Below, in pieces: positions 17,930-26,539 of a stretch of DNA of 64,000 nucleotides. Position 1 is the first letter of the stretch; each line of letters starts with the position of its first letter. The translations under genes and the position numbers were made by a program. The notes beneath the pieces were generated by a model. The model worked only from the letters and a program-made list of their open reading frames with translations. It did not search any database and was not told the origin of the DNA. The stretch is taken from assembly GCF_004104375.1 (NCBI RefSeq), contig NZ_QOVM01000004.1:248001-312000 (forward strand). Reading direction: 5' to 3'. This DNA comes from Leeuwenhoekiella aequorea (GTDB taxonomy: Bacteria; Bacteroidota; Bacteroidia; Flavobacteriales; Flavobacteriaceae).

Positions 17930-18559
17930 TTATTGAGATTGGGAGACGCTTATATTTCCGTCAACGCTTTTAAGTTTTAAATGATACTTACCATCACTCT
18001 TATTCTCTGTTTCATTGTTTCCGTTGCGTGATATAGCTTCAACTTGTGCGTTTGATGTTTCTATGTAGATACTCCCGCGCAATGTATTAATCACCCCGTC
18101 TCCAAGATAGTTTATAAGATTACAATCTCCACTCATAAGGTTTACATTCAAATACTTAAAAGTTCCCTCTGCCCATAATGAAGCCAAAGAAGATCGTACC
18201 CATAATTCTTTATTTTCAGGTATTTCAATGTTTAAAACAATAGATATTACCTTGTGGGCTGCAAGTTTATCATCAAAAGCTTTAAACCCAATAGACCGTT
18301 TTATATAAATACGCCAAAGATCATTTTCTTGTTTAGGATCTACCAATACACTTTCAAAAGTTTCTCCCTCTACTGCGGCTGTAATTTTAAATTTTTGAAT
18401 TTTTGAAGTTTGCACTCGTATTTGAAATACCTCATCTGAGTCTATATAAATTCCTTTTAATTCCTCAGCAGGAATACGATACTGCATTTGTTTCTGCCCA
18501 AAACCTGTACCAGCTATAAGGAAAAATAATACTAAAAAAAGAATTTTATGGCTCTGCAT
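17930..18559 (-). CDS. Exported beta-rich hypothetical protein
   Basis: A 209-residue protein with a signal peptide (MQSHKILFLVLFFLIAGTGFGQ) and no recognised catalytic motif. The body is beta-strand rich with repeated short turns (LNVNLMSGDCNLINY, INTLRGSIYIETSNAQVEAI, LKLKSVDGNISVSQSQ), which resembles the right-handed beta-helix/adhesin-like DUF4097 or GIN-domain type. That comparison is tentative. The ATG at 18559 fits the signal peptide; the open frame extends to a TTG at 18586 within the upstream terminator. It lies between the dksA-like gene and lspA. Function unknown. Confidence 0.7.
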   Translation of the reverse strand: MQSHKILFLVLFFLIAGTGFGQKQMQYRIPAEELKGIYIDSDEVFQIRVQTSKIQKFKITAAVEGETFESVLVDPKQENDLWRIYIKRSIGFKAFDDKLAAHKVISIVLNIEIPENKELWVRSSLASLWAEGTFKYLNVNLMSGDCNLINYLGDGVINTLRGSIYIETSNAQVEAISRNGNNETENKSDGKYHLKLKSVDGNISVSQSQ

Positions 18560-18564
18560 AATCA

Positions 18565-18600
18565 GGAAAAAAAAACGCCTCAGCAAAGACTGAAGCGTTT
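18565..18600 (-). terminator. Rho-independent terminator after the dksA-like gene
   Basis: On the minus strand an 11-base-pair stem (18590-18600 with 18573-18583, one G:U) and a 6-base loop are followed by nine T in a row. It sits 21 bases after the dksA-like stop and just upstream of the next gene's ATG. Confidence 0.9.
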
Positions 18601-18621
18601 ATAAATTTTATGGTGCAATAA

Positions 18622-19002
18622 TTACTGCATGTTTTTTGCCTCGATACTTAATGTAGCGTGAGGAACAAGCTTTAAACGCTCTTTGTTGATTAATTTACCT
18701 GTAACGCGGCAAATACCAAATGTCTTATTCTGAATACGGTTTAATGCATTCTTTAAATCACGTATAAATTTTTCCTGGCGTATTGCTAGTGCAGAATTAG
18801 CTTCTTTACTCATAGTCTCGCTGCCCTCTTCAAAAGCTTTAAAGGTAGGAGATGTATCATCTGTACCATTATTGCCATCATTCATATAAGCACTTTTAAT
18901 AAGGTCCAAATCATTCTGAGCCTTATCTATTTTAGCCTGAATAAGAATTCTAAACTCCTCTAATTCTGCGTCGCTAAATCGCTCTTTTACTTCTGTCGCC
19001 AT
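18622..19002 (-). CDS. TraR/DksA-family protein with degenerate zinc finger
   Basis: A 126-residue coiled-coil protein of the DksA/TraR family, which binds the RNA polymerase secondary channel. The N-terminal two-thirds form helices (AELEEFRILIQAKIDKAQND, NALNRIQNKTFGI) with the acidic tip region GNNGTDDTSP. The C-terminal finger keeps only one cysteine, in GICRVTGKLINKERL; the other three expected cysteines are replaced, so it should not bind zinc as E. coli DksA does. This form is usual in Bacteroidota as far as I recall. The ATG at 19002 is 7 bases after the ileS stop, so it is in the ileS transcript, and a strong terminator follows. Confidence 0.88.
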   Translation of the reverse strand: MATEVKERFSDAELEEFRILIQAKIDKAQNDLDLIKSAYMNDGNNGTDDTSPTFKAFEEGSETMSKEANSALAIRQEKFIRDLKNALNRIQNKTFGICRVTGKLINKERLKLVPHATLSIEAKNMQ

Positions 19003-19009
19003 ATTGTAT

Positions 19010-22000
19010 CTACTGTTTTTTTATAGCCAACTTTGTTTCAACATCGTCAAATGTAATGGCTATACCGTTAGTAACTTGCTCTGCAACCTCGAGTTTTGCG
19101 GTGAGCGTCTCTAATTTAATATAGTCTAAATTGTCGATAACGGCTTGCTCGATCTTACCGTCACGCTGTATTTGTACTTCTATTTTATCTGTCACTTCAA
19201 AACCACTGTCTTTTCTCAGGTTTTGAATACGATTTACAAGTTCTCTGGCGATGCCTTCATTCTTCAAAGCATCATTAAGAGTTACATCAAGTGCAACAGT
19301 TAAAGGACCACTACTTGCAACTAACCACCCCTCAATATCTTGAGATGTTATTTCTACATCTTCGGGCGCCAAAGTAACACTTTTTCCATTAATGTCCACC
19401 GTGATTTTTCCTTCATTTTCAATAGTCGTAATATCTGCTGCATTCATTGCATTAATTGCGCTAGCCACAAACCTCATATCTTTTCCAAAACGCGGACCTA
19501 AGGTTTTAAAATTAGGCTTTATAGATTTTACTAATATTCCAGATGCATCATCAATAAGTTCTATTTCCTTGACATTTACTTCAGACTTAATCAAATCTTG
19601 TACCGCAAGTATTTCTTCACGCTGATCGTTGTCTAAAATAGGAATCATTATACGTTGCAATGGTTGGCGAACTTTAATTTTCTCCTTCGCACGTAAAGAA
19701 AGTGTTAAGGATGATATAGTTTGAGCCTTTTGCATCTTATGCTCCAGTTTTCTATCAATAAATGAAGCATCACTAACGGGAAAATCTGAAAGGTGAACAC
19801 TCTCTGAAGTTTCTAAGCCAGTCAAACCATTTAAATCTTTGTACAAACGATCCATAAAAAATGGCGCCACCGGTGCACTCAATTTTGCAACTGTAATTAA
19901 ACATTTGTACAGAGTCTGGTATGCAGAAATCTTGTCGTGGGCATAATCGCCTTTCCAGTAACGGCGACGACTTAAACGCACAAACCAGTTACTTAGATTT
20001 TCCTGTACAAATTCTGAAATTGCTCTTGTAGCCTTTGTAGGTTCATATTCTGAATAAAACTTATCTACTTCAGCAATTAAACTATGTAATTCTGAAAGAA
20101 CCCAACGGTCTATTTCTGGTCTATTTTTAAGCTCGATATCTGCTTCTGAATAATTAAAACTATCGAGATTAGCATACAATGAAAAGAACGAATAGGTATT
20201 GTAAAGTGTTCCGAAGAATTTACGCTGCACTTCAGTAATACCATCAAGATCAAATTTTAAGTTATCCCAAGGGTTTGCATTACTTATCATATACCAGCGT
20301 GTTGCATCTGGACCAAAAGTGCTTAACGTTGTAAAAGGATCTGCCGCATTGCCTAAGCGTTTAGACATTTTCTGACCGTTTTTGTCTAGAACAAGTCCGT
20401 TAGAAACAACGTTTTTATAAGCAACATCGTCAAAAGTCATAGTAGCTATCGCATGCAAAGTATAAAACCATCCACGAGTTTGATCTACCCCTTCAGCTAT
20501 AAAATCTGCTTTGCGCCAGGTTGATTCTACCATTTCCTTATTTTCAAAAGGGTAATGCCATTGTGCATACGGCATACTACCACTATCAAACCAAACATCA
20601 ATAAGATCAGATTCACGACGCATTGATTTTCCGCTTTGCGAAACCAAAACAATCTCATCTACGATATTTTTATGTAGGTCTACAAGATCATAGTTTGCAT
20701 CAGTCATGTCACCTGCAACAAAACCTTCAAAAGGGTCTGCTTGCATAACACCGGCTTCTAAAGCTTCAGTAATTTTTTCTTTTAGTTCGGAAACCGAACC
20801 AATGATGATTTCTTCTTTACCATCTTCGGTTCTCCAAATAGGTAATGGTATTCCCCAGTAGCGCGAGCGCGATAAGTTCCAGTCATTAGCATTTGCTAAC
20901 CAGTTACCAAAACGACCTTCTCCTGTTGCTTTTGGTTTCCAATTTATACCCAAGTTTAATTCGTGCATACGATCACGCACATCGGTTACTTTAATAAACC
21001 AGGAGTCTAACGGGTAATATAAAATAGGTTTATCTGTACGCCAGCAGTTAGGATAACTGTGCACATACTTCTCAACCTTAAAAGCTTTATTTTCTTCTTT
21101 TAGCTTTATTGCGATCTCAACATCTACACTTTTCTCTGGTGCTTCGCCATCATCGTAATATTCATTCTTCACATATTTACCACCAAATTCTTGCAACTCT
21201 GGTCTAAAACGGCCTTGTAAATCTACAAGTGGCACAAGATTACCATTCTCATCTTTTACAAGCATAGGCGGCACCTCTGGTACTGCCTGCTTGGCAACCA
21301 TTGCATCATCTGCACCAAATGTAGGTGACGTATGTACAATACCGGTACCATCTTCTGTAGTAACAAAATCCCCAGAAATTACTCGAAATGCATTCTCCGG
21401 GTTATCGTGAGGTCGCACATAATCAATTACCGGCTCATAGCGTAGTTCTAATAAATCGCTACCCTTAAATTCTAAAAGAATCTGATAAGGTATTTTCTTA
21501 TCGCTTTCTTTAAAATTTGAAAAATCTTCCTCGTTTTCGGCTGCAAAGAATTTTTTATCAAATTGCTTACTTACCAAAGCTTTTGCCAGAACTACTTGGA
21601 TAGCGTCGAATGTATATTGGTTAAAAGTTTTCACCAACACATAATCAATCTTTTTACCTACGGTCAAAGCCGTATTAGAAGGCAAGGTCCAGGGAGTAGT
21701 CGTCCAGGCTATTAAATATTTCTGCCCTTCAAATGCTGCTAAGGGAGATGCTTTAAATGTCTCATTTTCTACAACCTTAAATTGTGCAGTTACCGTAGTA
21801 TCTGTAACATCTTGATAGGTACCAGGCTGGTTAAGTTCGTGCGAACTTAAACCGGTCCCCGCCTTTGGTGAATAGGGCTGTATCGTATAGCCTTTGTAAA
21901 TAAGGCCCTGGTTGTAAATATTCTTTAGAAGCCACCATACTGACTCCATGTATTTTGGCTTGTAGGTAATATACGGATCTTCCATATCTACCCAATATCC

Positions 22001-22420
22001 CATTTGCTCGGTAAGGTTGTTCCACACATCGGTGTAGCGCATTACCGCATTTTTACAGGCTTCGTTGTATTCGCTAACACTTATTTTTTTACCAATGTCT
22101 TCTTTGGTAATACCCAGTTCTTTCTCAACACCTAACTCAACCGGAAGTCCGTGCGTATCCCAACCGGCTTTACGCTTTACCTGTTTTCCTTTTTGAGTTT
22201 GAAAACGGCAAAAAATATCTTTAATCGCACGCGCCATAACGTGGTGAATACCAGGCATTCCATTTGCAGATGGTGGTCCCTCAAAAAAGATATAAGGGTC
22301 GTTGCCTTCTCGTGTAGAAATACTTTTTTCAAATATGTCATTTTCCTTCCAATACGCTAAAATTTCTTCAGCCACTTTGGGTAGGTCAAGTCCTTTATAT
22401 TCAGGGAACTTTGTGCTCAT
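19010..22420 (-). CDS. ileS: Isoleucine--tRNA ligase
   Basis: Charges tRNA-Ile. At 1136 residues it is the long, eukaryote-like type. The HIGH-equivalent is in PSANGMPGIHHVMARAIKD (residues about 51-69) and the KMSKS-equivalent is KMSKR near residue 685. Between them lie the CP1 editing domain with TTPWTLPSNTALTV and the stretch DVWFDSGSMPYAQWHY. The C-terminal anticodon-binding region continues into the long-form extension with KIKVRQPLQRIMIP. The ATG is at 22420. It leads the ileS-dksA transcript. Long-type IleRS enzymes in bacteria are often associated with mupirocin tolerance; this is family knowledge, not shown here. Confidence 0.97.
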   Translation of the reverse strand: MSTKFPEYKGLDLPKVAEEILAYWKENDIFEKSISTREGNDPYIFFEGPPSANGMPGIHHVMARAIKDIFCRFQTQKGKQVKRKAGWDTHGLPVELGVEKELGITKEDIGKKISVSEYNEACKNAVMRYTDVWNNLTEQMGYWVDMEDPYITYKPKYMESVWWLLKNIYNQGLIYKGYTIQPYSPKAGTGLSSHELNQPGTYQDVTDTTVTAQFKVVENETFKASPLAAFEGQKYLIAWTTTPWTLPSNTALTVGKKIDYVLVKTFNQYTFDAIQVVLAKALVSKQFDKKFFAAENEEDFSNFKESDKKIPYQILLEFKGSDLLELRYEPVIDYVRPHDNPENAFRVISGDFVTTEDGTGIVHTSPTFGADDAMVAKQAVPEVPPMLVKDENGNLVPLVDLQGRFRPELQEFGGKYVKNEYYDDGEAPEKSVDVEIAIKLKEENKAFKVEKYVHSYPNCWRTDKPILYYPLDSWFIKVTDVRDRMHELNLGINWKPKATGEGRFGNWLANANDWNLSRSRYWGIPLPIWRTEDGKEEIIIGSVSELKEKITEALEAGVMQADPFEGFVAGDMTDANYDLVDLHKNIVDEIVLVSQSGKSMRRESDLIDVWFDSGSMPYAQWHYPFENKEMVESTWRKADFIAEGVDQTRGWFYTLHAIATMTFDDVAYKNVVSNGLVLDKNGQKMSKRLGNAADPFTTLSTFGPDATRWYMISNANPWDNLKFDLDGITEVQRKFFGTLYNTYSFFSLYANLDSFNYSEADIELKNRPEIDRWVLSELHSLIAEVDKFYSEYEPTKATRAISEFVQENLSNWFVRLSRRRYWKGDYAHDKISAYQTLYKCLITVAKLSAPVAPFFMDRLYKDLNGLTGLETSESVHLSDFPVSDASFIDRKLEHKMQKAQTISSLTLSLRAKEKIKVRQPLQRIMIPILDNDQREEILAVQDLIKSEVNVKEIELIDDASGILVKSIKPNFKTLGPRFGKDMRFVASAINAMNAADITTIENEGKITVDINGKSVTLAPEDVEITSQDIEGWLVASSGPLTVALDVTLNDALKNEGIARELVNRIQNLRKDSGFEVTDKIEVQIQRDGKIEQAVIDNLDYIKLETLTAKLEVAEQVTNGIAITFDDVETKLAIKKQ

Positions 22421-22444
22421 GATCTGCGTTTTCTAATAAGTGTG

Positions 22445-22452
22445 CAAAATTA
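22445..22452 (-). promoter_or_regulatory. Possible -7 element for ileS
   Basis: Reads TAATTTTG on the minus strand, matching TAnnTTTG, 25 bases upstream of the ileS ATG. The -33 region reads GTTTTC rather than TTTG. Confidence 0.4.
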
Positions 22453-22524
22453 CGGAATTTTGGTTAGAAAACGACTGCTGAAGCGCGTGCAACTGGTTTA
22501 AATAAAATGAGGGTTATTTTCTAC

Positions 22525-22586
22525 TAAAACCCATACTTCAACGCCACGATAAAATTCCTTCTGGGAGTTGATAGACACTAGTATCC
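22525..22586 (-). pseudogene. Decayed 3' end of a TonB-dependent receptor
   Basis: Read on the minus strand, this stretch encodes DTSVYQLP and then, after a frameshift, RRNFIVALKYGF followed by a stop. That is a typical TonB-receptor C-terminus. The intact receptor ending at 24125 finishes APGRNLILALKYSF, and the last roughly 35 bases of the two are about three-quarters identical. No start or barrel sequence accompanies it. It lies immediately after the lipoprotein gene at 22596. The likely origin is insertion or recombination at the 3' end of a receptor gene, leaving this stub. Confidence 0.7.
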
Positions 22587-22595
22587 AATCATATC

Positions 22596-23207
22596 CTATT
22601 CTGGGGCTTTTTTAAGTATTTCAGGAGGAGGAGGAGGAGGAGGCAAAATCGAATTGTAATAGTTGATTGTAACATAAAGGTCAAGAGTATCGTTTTTCTT
22701 TACCCGAATTTTATCAAAATTCAAAATTATCTTGCTTAAAAGGGCTTTTAAAGTTTCAATATTCTCTTTCGGTTTTAATGAAACATCTATTGCTGCTCTT
22801 TTAGGATTTACCGGATTACACAATTGCTCGCGAGGATTGTAATAATATTCCGGCAAAATACTATCAAGCTTTTCTATGCTTACATTATGACAACCTTTTA
22901 TAGAGTCTTTTGTAATCTCCAATAAATTTCTCTCACTAATTAATCCGTATGGATTTTGAGAAATTACTAAATTCACTTTTAAATCTTTAATATTAAAATC
23001 AATGTAGGGGATTGAATCCTTATTATAAATTTGATTTATTCTATTCATTAAACTCGTGATATTAGAATATTCCTCTTCTAAATTAATTCCTACCAATTTT
23101 TCATTTTTATAAAAGTCTTTATTTGGGTAGTAATTAATAGTTTCACTAGACCTATCCGCACAGGATAAAATGATACAGGCAAAAAGTAAAATTAATATGT
23201 GTCTCAT
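22596..23207 (-). CDS. Hypothetical lipoprotein with C-terminal proline run
   Basis: A 203-residue lipoprotein (signal ending IILSC, Cys16) with no domain I recognise. The body mixes helices and strands (INLEEEYSNITSLMNRINQIY; VNLVISQNPYGLISE start), and the tail has seven prolines from a CCT/CCG-type tract, prone to slippage. It lies 18 bases downstream of the HExxH protein gene on the same strand. Such a two-gene arrangement resembles an effector domain with a partner or immunity lipoprotein, but this is inference. It is followed directly by the decayed receptor end. Confidence 0.6.
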   Translation of the reverse strand: MRHILILLFACIILSCADRSSETINYYPNKDFYKNEKLVGINLEEEYSNITSLMNRINQIYNKDSIPYIDFNIKDLKVNLVISQNPYGLISERNLLEITKDSIKGCHNVSIEKLDSILPEYYYNPREQLCNPVNPKRAAIDVSLKPKENIETLKALLSKIILNFDKIRVKKNDTLDLYVTINYYNSILPPPPPPPEILKKAPE

Positions 23208-23225
23208 GCTTTTCTAAGTTTAAAA

Positions 23226-24080
23226 TCAATTACACGGATCTGAATTCTTAGGCACGTTACTGTACATATTCGATAAATTGTCCAATTCATTTTGAGTGAT
23301 AAATTCTCCCTGAATACCATACGAATTTAAGCCCTCCCAAGCTAAATGTTTATAATCAGACATATTAGCCTGAAACTGGTTAAATTCCCACAATCCCTTC
23401 GCTATATTATCAATGTAATATTGGGCCATTAAATAATGTTGAGATTGGGTAGCAATATAGTTAGGAGAGGAATTTACTTCTTCATAAAAATCCCACATAT
23501 GCATATACAAGTTATATTGCTCACTGGGCATTGAGTTTGGTCCTAAATTACCTGCTATTTTTAGCCTGTGCAGTTCTGCATGAATTGTTTCATGTAAAAT
23601 TGCTTTATCGTAATCGAGGTAGTTTGACCCTGATATTTCAGGCTCATTTACTTCTATTGTTATTATTCCATTTGAATTAGAATCTGGAAAAGGTGTTTGC
23701 GCATCAGCAATATTGGAAGGTTCATTTATTAAGGTGAATTTTAATTTAAATTTGCTCCTATTTTTTGTAAAAGCTTCCGATGTTTTTCTGAAAATATTAT
23801 TCCCTTGAGTAATTAACGCATTTAAAATACAATCGGCTTTAGTGCCGACAAATGATTTGTCTTTTATTATTTCGTTAACAAAATCAACTTCACCACCATC
23901 AATTAAAACCCCTATCGCCTCTTGAGCAAAGTTTTTGGCTTCAATCCTCCATAAATTCTGGTCTAAAAAATTAATTATCTGGAAAGGTAACAGCCTCATA
24001 TTAACATTATTTTGGGTATTCTCCAACCATTCCGCTTGAGTGGAATTAAGATTCAATTCAGTAGCAAGTGTCGCTATCAT
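23226..24080 (-). CDS. HExxH metallopeptidase-like domain protein, probably 5'-truncated
   Basis: 284 residues from the first ATG. HETIHAELHRL (His163, Glu164, His167) is a zinc-metallopeptidase motif, and downstream HYLMAQYYIDNIAKGLWEF fits the usual supporting helix. From memory the whole stretch (WLENTQNN, FAQEAIGVLIDGGEVDF, ILHETIHAE) resembles a domain at the C-terminus of large secreted Bacteroidota proteins of polymorphic-toxin type. There is no signal peptide. The frame stays open 17 codons upstream of the ATG with protein-like sequence (FLEPAPYWQEIIAPNES) and then meets a stop at the end of the TonB receptor gene. It is probably a fragment cut off from its N-terminal carrier; expression and activity are doubtful. 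Confidence 0.6.
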   Translation of the reverse strand: MIATLATELNLNSTQAEWLENTQNNVNMRLLPFQIINFLDQNLWRIEAKNFAQEAIGVLIDGGEVDFVNEIIKDKSFVGTKADCILNALITQGNNIFRKTSEAFTKNRSKFKLKFTLINEPSNIADAQTPFPDSNSNGIITIEVNEPEISGSNYLDYDKAILHETIHAELHRLKIAGNLGPNSMPSEQYNLYMHMWDFYEEVNSSPNYIATQSQHYLMAQYYIDNIAKGLWEFNQFQANMSDYKHLAWEGLNSYGIQGEFITQNELDNLSNMYSNVPKNSDPCN

Positions 24081-24124
24081 AGACTCATTAGGAGCAATAA
24101 TTTCTTGCCAATAAGGAGCAGGCT

Positions 24125-26530
24125 CTAAAAACTATACTTCAACGCTAAAATCAAATTCCGTCCCGGCGCAGAAATCCCAGAAGAATAAGGGCGGTAGCGT
24201 TGGTCTGTAATGTTTTCTAAGGCAGCGGTGGCCTTCCAGTTTTGCGCTACTTGATACTCGCTATATAGATTTAGCGTATACCATTTAGGAGAATACGGAT
24301 TCCCGTCTGCATCTAGTGCATATAAATAATCATTAGCAATTTGCGAAGGTGCAAGATCTTCATAAGCAATCTCCCCATTGTATTCTGCTGAGGCATCAAA
24401 CTTCCATTTATTAAGTCGGTAAATTAAATGTGTATTCCCAAATAATGGAGCCGCATGACGCAAGGGTGCGTTACTACCGTCATCTTCTTCTTGACTACCT
24501 TCTGTGATATTAATATGAGAGGTGAACTTCACATTTTTAGAAAATAAATACTCTAAACCGGCTTCGATACCATAAACCTCAGCACGTGCTGCATTTTGAA
24601 TCGCTTGCACATTACTGGGCTCGCCCTGATAATCAATAACCGTTACACCCTCAAGATTAAAATCGCGACGCACTAATGCATTTTCTAAATGCGTATAATA
24701 AGTAGTTAAATCCAATCTAAGTGATTCGCCAACTTTAAGTGCCGCACCTATCTCTGCATTATAGGCGTACTCTGCTTTCAAATTAGGATTAGGAACCACT
24801 ACAGAACCCGCCTCACTATCAAATATTTTACCTATATCATCAATATTAGGCGCTCTAAAGGCAGTCCCCAAATTCAATTTTAAATCGAGTATGTCGCTGG
24901 TCTGCCAGTTTAAACCTGCAGAACCGGTGAGATTTCCAAAGTTTACATTCGCATCTTCGAACGGAAAATCATAAAAAGTATCATCAAACGCGGCATTAAT
25001 TAAAATATGGTTATAGCGCAAACCGGTTTGAAGCGTTAATTTTTCAGCAAGATTAAATTGACCACTTAAATAAGCCGCTAGAGATTGCCAGCTCGAATTA
25101 TCGGGATATCTACTGGCTGTTGCAGCCTGCTCACCGGTATTTATATTGGTTTGATTTCCTAAGGAATTAACTTTATTATACACATATTCCAAACCGTAAA
25201 ACAATCTGTTTTCAGAAAGTTTTTTAGTGAAATCGAGACCTAAAGAATAGGCATTTACCTGCTCTTCGGTTGAATACAATATGGGATTATTAAAATCTCG
25301 ATCATTTCTACTTTCTTCAAAATATTGGTAAGCTGCCGTTAATTTTGCATTATCATAAATATCTCCATTCCCTTTTTTATCTACCTGAAGATTTCCTAAA
25401 AACCAAGTTTGCGGACCGTAGTACCACTCAGCAGAACGCAATTCATCACCACGTTTACGGGTTAAACGATCGTATCTTGAATAGTCTGAGGTAGTGCTGT
25501 AATGCAGCCCCAGATTAAGATCCCAGATACTATTAGGCATAAAACGAACTTTCTGAGTGAGATTAAGCAAATTAAACCCAGTAGGATTCTGCACATTAGG
25601 GTCTTCATTCTCTACAACGGTATCAACACCATCACTAATTTTAACGTATTCTGGTCTCAGATAATCATCGGGACCGTGCCCACCCATGCGCAGATCGTCA
25701 AAGTCAGAGTAACTAATACTACTTAGAAAAGCCCATTTTTTCAAACCGAAATTCAAATCTAGGTGCCCGGTCTTTTCATTATTTGCAGTTGCATAACGTG
25801 TAAGCCCCATTCCTGAAAAAGAAGTTCCTTCTTCAAAAGAAAATGACGGCTTCTTTGTATAAAAATTCATCACACCGCCCACCGCGTCACTCCCATAAAC
25901 CACAGAGCCGGGACCAAGAATAACTTCGGTTTGATCTATCGTAAATGGGTCTATATTGATAACATTCTGAAGATTTCCCGATCTAAATATTGCGGTATTC
26001 ATACGTACACCATCCACAGTAATCAACAAACGATTTGTAGAAAAGCCCCTAATCATAGGGCTCCCGCCTCCTAACTGGCTTTTTTGTACATAAACCTGCC
26101 CACTTTGACTTAAAAAATCTGCAGTTGTTTGTGGATTTTTAAGCTCAACATCTTCGGCATCAAGCCGAATAACTTTTTGAGTTATGTCTTTTGTTTGCTG
26201 TTCAAATTTAGATACCGAAAGTACCACTTCATTCAATTGGTTTTCGTTATCCAACAAATACACCCTATTTCCAGAAGCGATTAAAGCAGCCTTTGTTGTT
26301 TTCTTAAGTATATGTGAAACGTGAGATATGTAAATTGTTTCGGCATTTGTAAAGAGTGATATATCTACAATTCCATGTTCATTTGTAATTGCTGTATTTG
26401 TTTTTAAAGCATTATAGAGCATTGCGCCTTCTATAGGTTCGTGACTCTCATTATCGTAAACCGTAATATTCTGAGCAGTTGCAAAAGATATTTTCAGAAT
26501 TATAAATAGTAAGAATAAGAGAAATCGCAT
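24125..26530 (-). CDS. TonB-dependent receptor, haemoglobin/haem-receptor type
   Basis: A complete 801-residue receptor: signal peptide (about 1-19), a carboxypeptidase-regulatory-like domain (about 20-95), a plug (GGGSPMIRGFSTNRLLITVD, VILGPGSVVYGSDAVGG) and a 22-strand-type barrel ending ALKYSF. The plug sequence, with NRLLITVDGVRMNTAIFRSGN in its first part, is close to the haem/haemoglobin receptor group, so haem or another iron source is the likely ligand. That is inferred from the plug alone. It starts 9 bases after recO ends and probably shares its transcript. Immediately downstream lie the truncated HExxH gene and, 1.5 kb on, a second receptor 3' end. Confidence 0.9.
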   Translation of the reverse strand: MRFLLFLLFIILKISFATAQNITVYDNESHEPIEGAMLYNALKTNTAITNEHGIVDISLFTNAETIYISHVSHILKKTTKAALIASGNRVYLLDNENQLNEVVLSVSKFEQQTKDITQKVIRLDAEDVELKNPQTTADFLSQSGQVYVQKSQLGGGSPMIRGFSTNRLLITVDGVRMNTAIFRSGNLQNVINIDPFTIDQTEVILGPGSVVYGSDAVGGVMNFYTKKPSFSFEEGTSFSGMGLTRYATANNEKTGHLDLNFGLKKWAFLSSISYSDFDDLRMGGHGPDDYLRPEYVKISDGVDTVVENEDPNVQNPTGFNLLNLTQKVRFMPNSIWDLNLGLHYSTTSDYSRYDRLTRKRGDELRSAEWYYGPQTWFLGNLQVDKKGNGDIYDNAKLTAAYQYFEESRNDRDFNNPILYSTEEQVNAYSLGLDFTKKLSENRLFYGLEYVYNKVNSLGNQTNINTGEQAATASRYPDNSSWQSLAAYLSGQFNLAEKLTLQTGLRYNHILINAAFDDTFYDFPFEDANVNFGNLTGSAGLNWQTSDILDLKLNLGTAFRAPNIDDIGKIFDSEAGSVVVPNPNLKAEYAYNAEIGAALKVGESLRLDLTTYYTHLENALVRRDFNLEGVTVIDYQGEPSNVQAIQNAARAEVYGIEAGLEYLFSKNVKFTSHINITEGSQEEDDGSNAPLRHAAPLFGNTHLIYRLNKWKFDASAEYNGEIAYEDLAPSQIANDYLYALDADGNPYSPKWYTLNLYSEYQVAQNWKATAALENITDQRYRPYSSGISAPGRNLILALKYSF

Positions 26531-26539
26531 AAATATCAG

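Noticed and set aside
22612-22646. GGA/CCT repeat considered as a CRISPR-like or minisatellite array
   Set aside because: It is a single trinucleotide tract inside a coding region encoding prolines, without spacers.
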